Origin: Anticarsia gemmatalis
Taxonomy: Eukaryota; Arthropoda; Insecta; Lepidoptera; Erebidae
Assembly (NCBI RefSeq): GCF_050436995.1
Contig: NC_134774.1
Location: 370,501-434,500, forward strand
Length of the DNA stretch: 64,000 bases
Direction: 5' to 3'
Shown here: piece by piece, positions 36,201 through 51,200 of the stretch
Layout: the number at the start of each line of letters is the position of its first letter
Numbering within the stretch: the first letter of the stretch is position 1
The notes under the pieces: generated by a model
Database searches by the model: none
Seen by the model: only the letters and a program-made list of their open reading frames with translations
Told to the model about the DNA's origin: nothing
Made by a program: the position numbers and the translations under genes

Positions 36201-39200
36201 CTGCAGCGTGGCCCAGCGGTGGGACGACATCAGGCCGTCCGCGCCGCACTCCCGCCACTGGGACAGCTGGCGCGAGATCAACGACCGGAATATTGGGTCA
36301 CCTGACAAATAAATAACAATATCTATATATGTATATAAAAATGAAACCCGTTTTCCTTGGTCACGGCATCACGCGTGAATGGCTGGACCGATTTTACTAA
36401 TTCTTTTTGTGTTGTATTTGTTATTAATAGGAGAAGCTTCTTACGGAAAAAAAAATTGAGAAAATGCATATTTTAGGCGGTACGAAGTAATATAAAAAAA
36501 ATCTATGTGACAATATTAGTTACCGTACTTCTCTGAAATGGCTTGACCGATTCTGACATTTTGTGAGCATATTGAGTAGGACTGAGAATCGGCCAACATC
36601 TATTTTTTATACCCCTAAGTGACACTATTTTTTTTTATTTATATATATCATGTGTATTACAAATAATGATCACTTGTTTCAAAGGTGAAGGAAAACATCG
36701 TGATGTAACATTGCATGTCTGAGAGTTGTTTAGAACAGTTCTTGAAGGTATGCAAAGTCCCCACACTCGGCCAGCGTGGTGGAATCAAGGCCTAACCCCT
36801 CCCTCATTCCGGGAGGAGAGCCATGCCGAACTCACATCACGAAAAATATAATTGCGATCTCCATAAGAAATAAATATTATATTATGCAACACTAACCGGC
36901 AGCTTGAGCTATTAAAGCAGCCATATTAAGATCTCCATGTTCCTTGGCCAATTTACACGCTTCCAATATCCTTCCACCGAGAAGTAGCGTCCATATTTGT
37001 GCACTGTGACCGTCAGCCTCTGTGAAAAAACGATATATTTTAATAATAGGTACTTAACCCTTTGACCGCCACGGTCGGCTATACTCGACAAATCGGAAAG
37101 TGCTCACGAGTCACGACGCTTTCGTCGACAAATGTCCACGATTATATTATTATATTATAGCGTCGTAAGCACTTTCTGATTTTTCAAAGGGTTAATATTA
37201 AACAATACTTGGTTTGCAAATTTTTATATTCTAATATCGTACGGTTAGTGGTCAACCTAGTGTCAAAGTTGTTCAAGGCCTTTGACGTGGCTTAACGACT
37301 GTTATCTTAATTGACAACAACCGGGACCGACTTTTTACGTGCCTTCCGAAGCACGGAGACGCCCATTTCAAATACCACTATGCGGTCACCCATCTATGGA
37401 ATGACCGCGCGAAGGTTTGATGCACTGCAAAATTGTGGTACTATAATATAATACGTGGTAATAGACAAGACCCTCAGTTCAAATACCACTAAGCGGTCAC
37501 CCACCTATAAGACGTCCGTGCTAAGTTTTGCTTAACCCACTCATTTACCGGTAAACACAACAAATTCACGCCTCAATTACAAGTTTAAGTTATTCTTACC
37601 GTCTTGTTGTTCGCCGGGCTGTGGTTTAGAGAGCTCCTGGTCTGTGCTTGTTGATACTGAACTCTTCAACCATTCTAGAAGCTTCTTGTGCCGGTTCACC
37701 TTCGAGAGAGGATCGGTGCCAGCCACACCTAAGAGAAGAAATAATTATTTGAAATATACTTCGACTTTAGATAGACAACAGGACGCATTTCAAAAGGACT
37801 GGTCAGATCTTGCCGCCGCTAGGGGGATTTGGAAGGGAAGGGGGGAGGCCTTTGCCCAGCAGTGGGACATTCAAACGGGCTAAGGAATAAAAAGAACATT
37901 GACTTTATTGAGAAAAATTCATACTAGCTGCTCTCGCAAACTTCGTATTGCCTAACAGCCGATGTTTAATAAATAAATCATATATATTTTTATTTTCTTT
38001 TCAAAATTTTGGCTGGACCGATTTCGCTTATCCTTTTTTTATAATGTTCCTTGAAGTACGGGAATGGTTCTTACGGATTGAAAAAATAACCTTGCATGTC
38101 TGAGAGTTCTTTAGAACAGCTCTGAAGGTACGTAAAGTCACTGCACTTGATCAGCGTGGTGGACTCAAGGCCTAACCCCTCCCTCATTACGGGAGGAGAC
38201 CATTGCCCAGCAGTGGGACATTAATGGTTTTTTTTTTGTTTGGCGGTACGACGTTCGCCGAGTCAGCTAGTTTTAATTATAAGAAAATATTCACTCACCA
38301 TCATTTTCCAAGTCCAGTCCCCACAGCGCATCACAGAGGCTCCATATCTCGTGACAATACGCCGCAGTCACGCCAAACCGCTGCATAGAACATTTTATTA
38401 TTAAACATTTAAAATCAATAATCTAATTGTCATTTCTAAGGTTCGCGGAGACTTTTACAAACATACAAACAACGGACACAAAGTACAACCAGACCCGAAA
38501 CAGCTATTTGTGGATCGCACAAATAATTCTTCCGTGTGGGAATCGAACCCCGACCTCTGAACGCAACGGTAGAGGCATGGCGACCTGAACCACTGCGCTA
38601 TGAAGGCAGTCAATCTATACTAATACTGTAAAATTGTAGAGTTTGTTTGGTTAAACGCGCTAATCTCAGGAACTACTGATGGGAATAGAAATAATATTGT
38701 AATTTTGGATAGCTGTTTATTGCCAGCTTTAGGCTATATAACATCACGCTACGACCATTAGGAGCGGAGTAGCAAGGGAAAATGATGCAAAAACGGTGAA
38801 AATCATGACCCATTCTCTCTTATGCGACGCAAGCGAAATTGCGCGGGTCAGCTAGTTAAATATTATGTCGGGGAAAAAGTCTTTTCGCATTATAGTATGT
38901 ATGAACTTGTAATAATATCTCTTTGGCTTCAACAATCACAAATGAGTACACGGTTCATTAGGTTTCTTTCAGTGAGCTCGTGAGGTATCCAAACATCGAG
39001 CTTTTTTGTGTAGAGAAAAGATTTTATTACAAGTTCATACATACTATAATGCGAAAAGACTTTTTCCCCGACCTAATCCATACTAATATTATAAATGCGA
39101 AAGTAACTCTGTCTGTTACTCAATCATACCTAAACTACTGAACCAATTTGCATGAAATTTGGTATGGAGATATTTTGATACCCGAGAAAGGGCATAGGCT

Positions 39201-42200
39201 ACTTTTTACCCCGGGAAAATGACGCATTCCCATGGGAAAATTCAGGTGGTGGACGAAGTCGCGGGTAAAAGCATGTAATACATACCTTTGAGCTACTGTT
39301 CTGTAGGGCACTTCGCGTGTGTTTCAAATACTGGTGTAATATAGACAAGCGTTGTCTCGGCTCTCTGGACACTATTAGTTGCGGACACTTGTCCCCCGAC
39401 ACTTCGCTTAGTGTCGAGTGCTCTAGCAAAGTGTCTAAGTGCAGTCTCAGCATCTCCTGTTGAATTAAACATTTTTTTTTAAAGACAACTCAGGTTCTTA
39501 GAATTGGTGTAACTTTAACAGACGTTAAGGTTTCGGCGATTAATGACTCACCCCCGGTTTCTGATTACATCTATACTAATATTATAAAGCTGAAGAGTTT
39601 GTTTGTTTGTTGGTTTGAAGGCGCTAATCTCATCACGCTACGACCAATAGGAGTTAACCCCCGGTTTTTGAGGTACACCAAATGGTAGTTTATCTATTTA
39701 ATAGTGCTTAAATACAAAAAAAAACGCTAATGATAGATAAACTACCGCTAAATGTACCTCAGGAACTGGGCATTTGTTTGCACGTTTGAAATGGCTCAAG
39801 CATAGTATTTGTTATGTAGTACTTACTTGCATAAAGTCATCTTTATCGGCTTGTCCTAACGCCATTCGTATGACGACGGGCTCCGACCAGTCGTCTGCAG
39901 ACCGGCCCTGGACATATCGGCCTAACTCGGACAGTTCCGCCGCTGCGAACAAAATATTTCATACATACATACTGTGCCTTGTGGAGGAGCTCGTGGCTTA
40001 GTTAACAACAGCCGTGCGGATCGATCTCCGAGGTTAAGCTACGCTTGCCGAGGTTGATTTGTGGATGGGTGACCATCTTATATATATATCGAGTTCCTCC
40101 GTGTTTCGGAAGGCACGTTAAATTGTGGTACCCGGCTGTCATTTTCGAAGATCTTTGACAGTCGTTAACAGTAGTGAAGCTTGAAAGTCTGACAACCAGT
40201 CTTAGAGGTATCGTGTTATAACCCAGGTAGCTGTGTTGTGGAGGTCAGATAGACAGTCGCTCCATGTAAAATACTGGTATTCAGCTGCATCCGGTGAGAC
40301 TGGAAGCCGACTCCAACATAGGAAAAAAGGCTAAGCTGATATAAAGTAAGGTACTCACAGTGCGGTAACTGCGACACGGCATCATACGTAGTGGGGAACA
40401 CGAGCGTGGCGGCCGACGCGAAGCCGACACGAGCGTGTCTTGCGCGACACACCGACATGTCGGCCACGAGCCGCGCCTGCAGGCGGCCCGCGATCGTCTG
40501 AGCGAAGGGCGGCACCTTGCGGTGGTAGCGCAGCACTATCGTGTGCGGACGGACTATTAGCGGCTTCAAAGGGACTTCTGTAACAAAAGATAATCTTTAT
40601 ATATATAATTCTTCTGTAAGTGTGTATGTCACTAAACTTCTCTTAAACGACTGGACTGATTTTGATGATTTTTTTTGTGTGTGTTCAAGGGGATCTGAGA
40701 ATGGTTTAGATTCACAATTTTGTCCGCTGGACAATGTTTTTTTAACTAATTTTTAATTTATTCGACAGGACAACGTCTGTCGGGTCCGCTAGTCTTATAT
40801 ATAAAAGGCGCCCATAGCCAGTGGCGCTCGCCGTTCAATACCTATACGATCTGTGGGTTAAGCAATCGTTGGCGCGGTCATTCCATAGATGGGTGACCGC
40901 ATAAGTGGTGTTTGAGCTGGACGTCTCCGTGCTTCGGAGGGCACGTAAAAAGTCGGTCAATTAAGATAACAGTCGTTAAGCCACGTCAAAGGCGCCCTAG
41001 ACGGTTATCGGCTAGGAAGACATTATTATAAACATGTTACCTTCATGCTCTTGCGGTGGTAGCTGGTCGGTGGCCATGATCTCCTCCTGCACGAGGGAGG
41101 GGGCGCGTGACGTCATAGACAGTAGCGGCATGGACACCGGCACCAGCTGATCTCCCGTCGACACTGATGCTGCGTCGTCCATCTCTGTACAAATGTTATT
41201 ATTAATACTAGCTGACCCGCGCCGCTCTGCTCACGAATTGTCTTTACTATTTTTCTCTCTATAAAAACTGTTCCCGTGTCTAAATACTGAGTCGTCCTTG
41301 AGTTTTGCGTTTGGCAACACATTTAGAGATCAATTTTTATATTTTAGTAAATAATTTATAAGATTATTGTTTCACTATTGGGCTAAGCGGGCTTTTGGAG
41401 TGCGTTTCAAGTTTAACACAGCCGAAAGATAATTGACCGAATCATGGCATCTTTACTCGACCCGGGAATCGAACCCGAAACCTCAAGATTTTAGTATGCA
41501 ATTTTATTTATTTATGAGTTTTGACCCTGTAGTGCTAAAATAAGTGAATACAACTACTGTCTAAGTAATAAATATCGTGTAAACTTTGATTAGTTATATA
41601 GTGTTTTGTCTTTTTCACTCATATACAGTTTTAAAATGGATTGAAAGAGATAAAGCACTGAATAACGTTCAGAGGGCCTACTAACAAATCATTAATATGA
41701 CAGTATTGTATATGAAAAAAATTACATTTTGAAAGAGCAAGCCGTGAGTTTCTTGCCGTTTCTTCTCAAAAGCTTTTCCGAAACGGAGGTAGATAAAAAA
41801 TATCGATTTCTAATACTTATTTAAGTTTATAAAATAAAGCATATTTGACTTTGACTATGACTCGTTAAAAGTAAATTTGGTAAAATTAAAGGTGTTTATA
41901 ACACTCACCGGTGTCAGCGTAAAGGGATGCCTTCATCAACTGCACATTGTGGCTCTGACGGTGTTCCAGTCTAGCCAGCTCGCTCGTGGGACTCTTCACG
42001 CCGTACGCTACAACAATTGAGAACATTTGTTATACATACAACAATCTTTTCTTAAAAAAAAGACAACTTCTGCACCTAGATTTTCTCTTGTGTTATCTAT
42101 ACTTCTATACTAATATTATAAAGCTGAAGAGTTTGTTTGTTTGTTTGTTTGAACGCGCTAATCTCAGAAACTAATGGTCCGATTTGAAAAATTCTTTCAG

Positions 42201-45200
42201 TGTTAGATAGCTCATTTATCGAGGAAGGTTATAGGCTATGTATCATCACGCTACGCCCAGTAGGAGCAGAGTACCAGTAAAAAATGTTACAAAAACGGGG
42301 AAAAATTTGACCCATTCTCTCTTATGTGACGCAAGCGAAGTTGCGCGGGTCAGCTAGTGAAGTTATGAAAGGCTTATAAAGTGTTTTGTTTCTTTCACTC
42401 CTTAGCGAAATGAAAAAGAGAAAACATATTATAGTAGCTTTTAACTAAAATAGGTTTATAGTTTTTTTTTTATATAAGACAACTCCCGCAGTAAGACTTG
42501 CTCTTGTGCCGCGGGGACTTTTACTAACATACAAACATTTGTTTGTTAAACTTAACTGTAATTATTTTGTTGTTTTTTGTTCTCTGTATCCACGTTTATT
42601 TCTCACAGATGCTTTATAATTTCTAAATGTTATGTACAGTTATAATTGAACTTCAAATCTATTATTGACTAGCTGACTCGCGCCACTTCGCTTGCGTCAC
42701 ATAAGAGAGAATGGGTTAAAGATTTTACCCATTTTTGTAACATTTTTTACTGGTACTCTGCTCCTATTAGTCGTAGCGTGATGATATATAGCCTTCATAA
42801 CCTTCCTCGATAAATGGGCTATCTAACATTGAAAGATTTTTTCAAATCGGATAAGTAGTTCCTGAGATTAGCGCGTTCAAACAAACAAACTCTCCAGCTT
42901 TATAATATTAAGTATTGATTCCAAACAAAGCAGAGATGGTAACCAAATAACTGATAAACATACTTATATACTTCTAAATACATACTTATCTAGATTATTT
43001 AGACATCCAGGCTCAGAACAAATACTCGTGCTCATCACACAAATATTTGTCCCGGGTGGGATTGGAACCTACCACACGCGGCGCTAAGGTTGTTGCAGCG
43101 ATGTGACCGCTTAAACTACTGCGCCAAAAGTGCAGTTTCTTAGTGTGGGAGTTGTCTTTTTCAAGTAAGTAAAGTAAAATATAATTCTTGTGTAAGTGTG
43201 TATGTCACTAAACTTCTCAATGACTGGACCGATTTTGATGAAATTTTTTGTGTGTGTTCAAGGGGATCTGAGAATGGTTTAGATTCACAATTTTGTCCGC
43301 TGGACAATGTTTTTTTATTTAATTTTTATGGGAAAACAACGTTTGCCGGGTCAGCTAGTACATATATAAAGTACTTACCACGGTTGTCCATATAAAGGCT
43401 CTGGGCTTCATTGTTATTGTCCTCCGTCGTGTCCATCTCGAAAGCTGACAACAAAAACATAAGATATATTATATGCTTTTTATATATTAGGTCGGGGAAA
43501 AAGTCTTTTCGCATTATAGTATGTATGAACTTGTAATAAAATCTCTTTGGCTTCAAGAATCACAAATGAGTACACGGTTCATTAGGTTTCTTTCAGTGAG
43601 CTCGTGAGGTACCCAAATGTCGAGCTTTTTTGTGTAGAGAAAAGATTTTATTACAAGTTCATAGTCCCTTGCCCAGCAGTGGGACAGTAATGGGTTAATA
43701 TAAAAATAGTAAAAGTCAATATAAATCTTACCTTTAGAGCCATTTAGAAGGTTTAAATTGACATTAGTCTGTTGCATTGTGAACATATTGTTCTCTTCAG
43801 GGATCAGTCCCGTTAGTCCACCCATAGCGCCTAGGCCGCCGAGTCCACCTAGTCCACCGAGACCGCCTAATCCTTGCGCGGACACTACAGGCGGTTTTGT
43901 TACTGTAGAGAAAAGATATGTTTTAATAATAACGTCAATCTATCAACAAACATTGAATCATTTGGTTAACATTGAACAAAGGTTTATTTTAGTTTTGCAA
44001 ACTTTTATCAATTGTGTTAGTTTCATATGAAAAAATAATGGAAACTAGTTCATATTCCCACTGTCAATGTTACCCAAATGATTCAAAGTTACCCAGATTG
44101 ACTGTTATATAATAATCAATATAAAACTCTTCCGTTACAGACTGACCGATGTACAACGCACAGTCGAAACTACTGAGCGTACAAACTTGACATTTGCTAT
44201 GAACATTCCTTAGCAAGTATAGAGGAGTACTAAGAGAGGATTTTTGGAAATTCTCTCCCAAAGGGAGGTAAAAAGGGGGAAATCTTTTGACTGCCTCAAT
44301 AGCGCAGTGGTTTAGGTCGCCACGCCGCTACCATTGCGTCGGGAGTCAACAACTATTTGTGCGATCCACAAATAAATGTTTCATTTCATTGTCTGCTTGT
44401 ACTTTGTGTCTATTGTTTGTATGTTAAACCCCGTGACACAAGAGCAATTCTTAGTGCGGGAGTTATTTCAACAAAAAAATATCATAATCTATAATAGAAA
44501 ATTAATATTGAGGGAAAAATACGAAAAAACAGAAGATACAGCCTGGAGACAGACAGACAGACAACGGAGGCTTACTAATAGGGTCCCGTTTTACCTTTTA
44601 GGTACGGAAACCAAAACCAACTCTAAGATCAGCAATAAAAAGCGTTGTGGAAGAAAATCTTCAGTCTACGTCAGTGGTTACCAACCGTTGGTCCGTGAAT
44701 GACTTTAAAATTTAAATTTTTCAGGATGATTGAAACACTATCTTTAATAGCTGACCCGCGCAACTTCGCTTGCGTCATTTAAGAGAGAATGTGTTAAAAT
44801 TATCCCCGTTTTTTCAACATTTCTTACTAGTACTCTGGTCCTAGTGGTCATAACATGATATATAGCCTATAGCCTTCCTTGATAAATAGACTATCCAACA
44901 GTAATAATAATTTTTCAAGTTGCACTAATAGTTCCTCAGATTAGCGCGTTCAAACAAACAAACTCTTCAGCTTTATAATATAAGTATAGATATACTAACA
45001 TAGTGGTCTCTGCTAACAAGAATAACATAAGTGGTCCCGGACTAAGAAAAGGTTGGGAACCCGTGGTCTACATGAACCAAGTAGCAGGCGGTTAACGTGC
45101 TATATATCACTCACCGGGCGCTCGTCCCTGCAGCGCTTGGTGTTGCAGCTGTCTCTTCATCACGTCCGGCACATCGTCCTCATCATCAGAGTCGCTCAGG

Positions 45201-48200
45201 CCGTATTTACTGAAGTGCTGCACCCTGAACACCCAGCTGCCGGTCGCGGGCCGGTACTCTATGAACTTAGTGTCGTGTTTGTCGCAAACGCGCCGGAGTT
45301 TGCCTTCGTAGTCCATTTTTATAAGCCTGTAGGAATAAAAATTATATATTACTAGCGGACCCGACAGACGTTGTCCTGTCTACACGTCTTTAATTTGAAA
45401 ATTTAAAACTTTTTTTAATAATCGAAACCATTCTCAGATCCCCTTGAACACACAGAAGAAGTTCAGTGACATACACACTTACAGAAGAATTATATATATA
45501 AAGATGTGATTATACTGGGTTGACGAACAATTTTACTCGTAAAATGTTCATCTGAAACGGTCAGACTATGATATTTTGAAATTCTAATTATTACAGATTG
45601 AAACATTTTATTAGGTACTCATATGATACCAACAAAAATATAAAACTGTCGTATTTCTATACTAAAATGTATTTTTAACATTTCAAGAGTACCGTAAAAC
45701 GGGGTGAATAGAATTCGCGGGGTGAATAGAAAAAAAATCAGGAAAGTTTTCAAGCCCAATATTTGAGTACTCCTCGTTTAAGAATTTTGTTCATATTTGA
45801 AATGATTACACGTCGATATTACTTCTCTGCGGTGTCATAATTGTTTAAATGTTTAAATTGATATTTATACCCAAAAAATTGCTTCAAAGTCAACCGTCCT
45901 CGAATGCCTTAATGGTCCATACATTTTTTTCAAAACTTTGGATTTAAAGTGGAATTTCTTTTCTAATGAGTTGTTTGGAGTGTTTATCTCTTTAGGTGTA
46001 TATTTATCTATAAAGATACAATATTGTTAACTGAAAAAACGTTTTAAAACACAATTTTTCCATTCACCCCTTTGGTCGTTTCGATTCACCCCTATCGCTG
46101 GGTGAATAGAAATTGACCATTTTTTTAATGAAATATCGTAAACTTATGCATATTTTTGGACAAATATGGTTTTAGCTCTTTCTTCATGGCGCCGGACATG
46201 ATATAAAATAACCCGACAATAAAAATAACAAGTTATTCGCTACAAATTTTTAGGACAAAGTTGAAAATTGTTTCTATTCACCCCGTTTTACGGTAGCCAA
46301 TTTTTCTGGTAGTCAACTACCCAATTATTTTCCCATAAATAAATAACGAGCTGTAACGCCCGGTTTCAGAAGTACATAGCCGTAGTTTATCTATTCAATA
46401 GCGTTTAAACTCATAAAAAAAAAACAGTTTAAATAGATAAACTACCGCTAAATGTACTTAGAAACTGGGCAAAGCCACGAAAAACTACATTTAGCAGTAG
46501 TTTATCTATTCAATAGCGTTTTTATATAAGTTTAAACGCTATTGAATACACAAACTACCGCTAAATGCACTCAGAATATTCTAGAAAACAGTAAACATCT
46601 AGAATACTGTACTGACCTCTCCGGTTCAGTGATAGGTCTCTTCTCCGTCTTGTCGCGGGGCCACACGCGGTCCAGCGTCACCACGGCGCTGCGGTTCAAG
46701 CCCGAGCCCAGCGGCGGCTTGTCCGCCTCCTCGGGGTACACTATCACCTCCTTGTTTAGGAAATGTACTGAAAATAAATGAATAATATAGTTTTATTGTA
46801 CGACTAGACCCGCGCAACTTCGCTTGCGTCACATAAGAGAGAATGGGTGAAATCTTTCCCGGTTTTTGTAATATTTTTAACTGTTACTCTGCTTCTATTG
46901 GTCGTAGCGTGATGATTTACAGCCTATAGCCTTCCTCGATAAATGGGTTATCTAACACTGAAAGAATTTGACCAGTAGTTCCCGAGATTAGCGCGTTCAA
47001 ACAAACAAACAAACTAACTCTTCAGCTTTATAATATTAGTATAGATTTGCGCGAGTCAAGAAAATTGATGATTTATGAAAAATTTACAATTACAAAGTTA
47101 AGAATTTGAGATCGTTGACCTCCGGGCTCCGAAAAGCTAGATAGGTATTGGTGATAACAGTCGTTAAGTCACGTCAAAGGCCTTCGGGCTTGAACAACTT
47201 TGACACTAGGTTGACCACTAACCATACGATAAGTGAGTGGTAGAGAATCGAGCTATAGCATGGGTTCCCAACCTTTTCTTAGTCCGGGACCACTTTTATA
47301 TTATTCTTGTAAGCATGGACCACTGTGTAAGTATATTCAAAATAAAGTAAAATAACGAACAGGAAAATTTTAATTTCAAAGTCATTCGCGGACCATATTT
47401 CGATTTCCACGGACCACTGGTTGGGAACCACTGATCTATAGGTTAGGTAGCAACAGGTACTCACCAAGTTTGTCCAGGTCCATGCCAGCAACGTCGATGT
47501 CACAGTCGTAGTACACGTTGCCGTAGTTCTTGCGACCGATGGTCAAGTGTGGCACCACGCACGAGCCGTCTGGACGCATGAACGCTGAGGAATTTAATAT
47601 TAAGTTAGAAATATATATATACTAGATTTTACCCGCGACTTCGTCCGCCATTTTCCCTTGGGAATGCGTCATTTTCTAGCTAAAAAGTAGCCTATGTCTT
47701 TTATCAAAATATCTCCATACCAAATTTCATGCAAATTGGTTCAGTAGTTTAGTCGTGATTGAGTAACAGACAGACAGAGTTACTGTCGCATTTATAACAT
47801 TAGTATGGATATCAGCCTAGCCTTTCTTCCAACTATGTTGGAGTCGGCATCCAGTCTCACATGATGCAGCTGAATATCAATATTTTACATGGAGCAACTG
47901 TCTAATGAAACTACACGAGACTGGTTGTCAGACTTTCAAGCTTCTGACTACTATTAACGCCTGTCAAATATCTTGCAAAATGACAGCCGTGAACCACAAT
48001 TTAACGTGCCTTCCGGAACATGGATGTGTTGTGGAGGTCAGATAGACAGTCGCTCCATGTAAAACACTGGTATTCAGCTGCATCCGGTGAGACTGGAAGC
48101 CGACTCCAACACAGTTTGGAAAAAAGGCTAAGCCAATATATACACGAGAGGCTGAAATAAAGAAAGTTAGTACCATAATAAGTTTATAGACTTACCAATC

Positions 48201-51200
48201 ATTTCGTCGAGTGAAGGTATGGTGTAGTAACCGGGCCGGGTCAGTTTCACCCCCGTAGGGTGGGGGGGCGCATCACGAGGGGGCACGTTCTCCTCCTCCG
48301 ATACTGTACATAGAAATATATAATTAAAGACCTGTTCAGTTATGTATTAGTACGTCTATGTAGAACTTATGTTACTAGCTGACCCGCGCAACTTCGCTTG
48401 CGTCACATAGGAGAATCATAATTTTCCCCGTTTTTGTAACATTTTTCACTGGTACTCTGCTCCTATCGGTCGTAGCGTGATGATATATTAGCCTATAGCC
48501 TTCCTCGATAAATGGGCTATCTAAGACCGAAAAAAAATTTCAAATCGGACCAGTAGTTCCCGAGATTAGCGCGTTCAATCAAACAAACAAACAATCAAAC
48601 AAACAAACTCTTCAGCTTTATAATATTAGTATAGATAAGGTATAGATTAGTATAGATACAACGTGCCGCTACAATGGCTAATTTTTTAGGCATTCCTTTA
48701 ACATATGTGTAGGGTTAATGGATATGAATGAAGCAAGGGAAGTTTGTAAGGATCGTACCAAGTGCCGTTCTTTGGTCTCTGCCTACCCCTATAGGAAAAA
48801 GGCGAGTTATAAAGTATTATATGTATATGTTACTGTAAAAGCCCGAACTGTGGTAAATCCTAAGATTTTCCGGTATAACCTAAGATTTACCAACTCTCAA
48901 TGGTAAAAGTCCGGATTCACCATAGTTCGGGCTTTTACAGTAACATATATATTTATAATTATAATAATAACCATATAATCCATTGATCTGATGTGCAATC
49001 TTTTCACAGCGGCAACAATTCGCTTGCTCGCCCCAGCGGTGACGGCAGAACTGTAGGCGCTCTGAGACAAGGACAGCAGGAGGTGGGATAAGGACAGATA
49101 TATTAGGATAAGGTTTATAAGGAGAGGTATAATTTAAAGTCAGGCTTGCTTCACATATTCGGTTCGGCAATATAGATCGAACAACAAAACCGACTCGACT
49201 CTCTTGTTCGGCTTGTGTCGATCGAGTTCATCTACACATATTCGGTTTCACCGCCCGCCCATAGCCAGTTACGCTCACCGGTCGGTAAACGATCTGTGGG
49301 TTAAGCAACTCCATAGATGGGTGACCGCATAGTGGTATTTGTACTGGGCGTCTCCGTGCTTCGGAGGACACGTAAAATGTCGGTTCCGGCTGTTGTCTAC
49401 TAAGATAACAGTCGTTAAGCCACGTCAAAGGCCTTCGGGCGGCTTGAACAACTTTGACACTAGGTTAACCACTAACCATACGATAAGAAGAAGACCGCCC
49501 GGCTAGACCTATTAATGGCGAACCGAATATATGTGTAACAAACAAGTCTATTTCATACACGTATGCTTACACCTTCGGGAATAAAAGGGTTAATTTTGTG
49601 TATATAAACTAGTTTTTGCCAGCGACTTCATCCGCATGGTTCATGACAGAATTTTCATCCCCTATGATACTCCCTTGAGGGTAGAATCGATCAAAATCCT
49701 TTCTTAGAGGATGCCTACGTCATAACATGTATCTGCATGTCAAATTTCAGCTCGATCCGTCGAGTGGTTTGGACTGTGTATTGATATATCACTATCCCCC
49801 GGTTTCCGAGGTACATTTAGCGGTAGTTTATCTAATGAATAGCGTTTTATTATATGAGTTTTAACGCTATTGATTAGATAAACTACCGCTAAATGTACTC
49901 AGAAACCGGGGGTATGTCTGTCACCTTTGAGTTAAATATATTTAGATATATAGAATGACTTACCGGAGAGTGCTTCTACATTTTCTTTATCATGTGATCG
50001 GTTTCCTAGACCGAGGTCTCTCACTGAATTCTCTGCTGATTCCGGGTTGCTCACCAAAGGTTTTCTTAGTGGTTTTGTTGTTAACCTACAAATTAAAATG
50101 TTAGATTATATGTATGTCCGATATTCGGCAACGGCGGCCAGTTTAATTGAAACCAGCCAACTGTGCAGGACTTTGTTTATAGTGTCGTGTGTATAATACA
50201 CAGGTACACTCTCTATTACATCACTCTCATAGTGCGGTGTGACGAACACGACCAGTGAGAGCTCAGGCGCAGGACCATAGGCGACACGTGCTCTCCGAGG
50301 CACGTATGTCTACTTTCCAAACTTCGGGCAATCGCTGAGAAATTCTTATCAGAAAACTTGGAAATGACTTTTTTGTCCGGGTTTTGAACCCGAGACCTCG
50401 TGAGCGACAGTCGGATACACTACCGACCACGCCCCAGAGGCGGTCCTTGCCCAGCAGTGGGATTTTAATGGGTAAAATGTATTTATTATATACGTACCAA
50501 CTCGCACGCCTTTCCGACGCTTGCGTCTGTAGATCTTTGTCTGTAAAATAAATAAATAAATATATAATATCTACTTTTACTATCTTCTGACTATTTACCG
50601 ACCTGTGCGAAACTAGCAATATGTACTTGAAATATTAGGTCGGGGAAGTCTTTTCGCATTATAGTATGTATGAACTTGTAATAAAATATTTTCTCTACAC
50701 AAAAAAGCTCGATATTTGGATACCTCACGAGCTCACTGAAAGAAACCTAATGAACCGTGTACTCATTTGTGATTCTTGAAGCCAAAGAGATTTTATTACA
50801 AGTTCATACATACTATAATGCGAAAAGATACAATCCACATCAAAACAACCAGAGGCTGCCCACAGGGAGGGGTGCTGTCGCCTCTGCTGTGGAGCCTAGT
50901 GGTCGATTCGCTAATGAAAGAACTGAACACAGGACCATTCTACACGGTAGGTTACGCAGATGACCTAGCCATTATGGTCAACGGAAAAATTCCGACGATC
51001 GTCTCGCAGTTGTCACAAGAAGCGATCAAAATAGCAGAAAGATGGAGCAGAGAAAACCACCTATCCATCAACCCTAGTAAAACCACCACGATGTACTTTA
51101 CTAGGAAAAGAGACCTCAAAAACTTCAAAAGCCTAAAGATGGCAGGAGAAGAATTACAATGGTCGACACAGGTCAAATACTTAGGACTCATACTGGACAA

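Noticed and set aside
43758..44030. Proline-rich open frame of 90 codons on the + strand
   Set aside because: It is the antisense of the GLG repeat in Nup98-96 exon 19.
45053..45355. Open frame of 100 codons on the + strand
   Set aside because: It is antisense to the Nup98-96 exon encoding the HF|S cleavage site.
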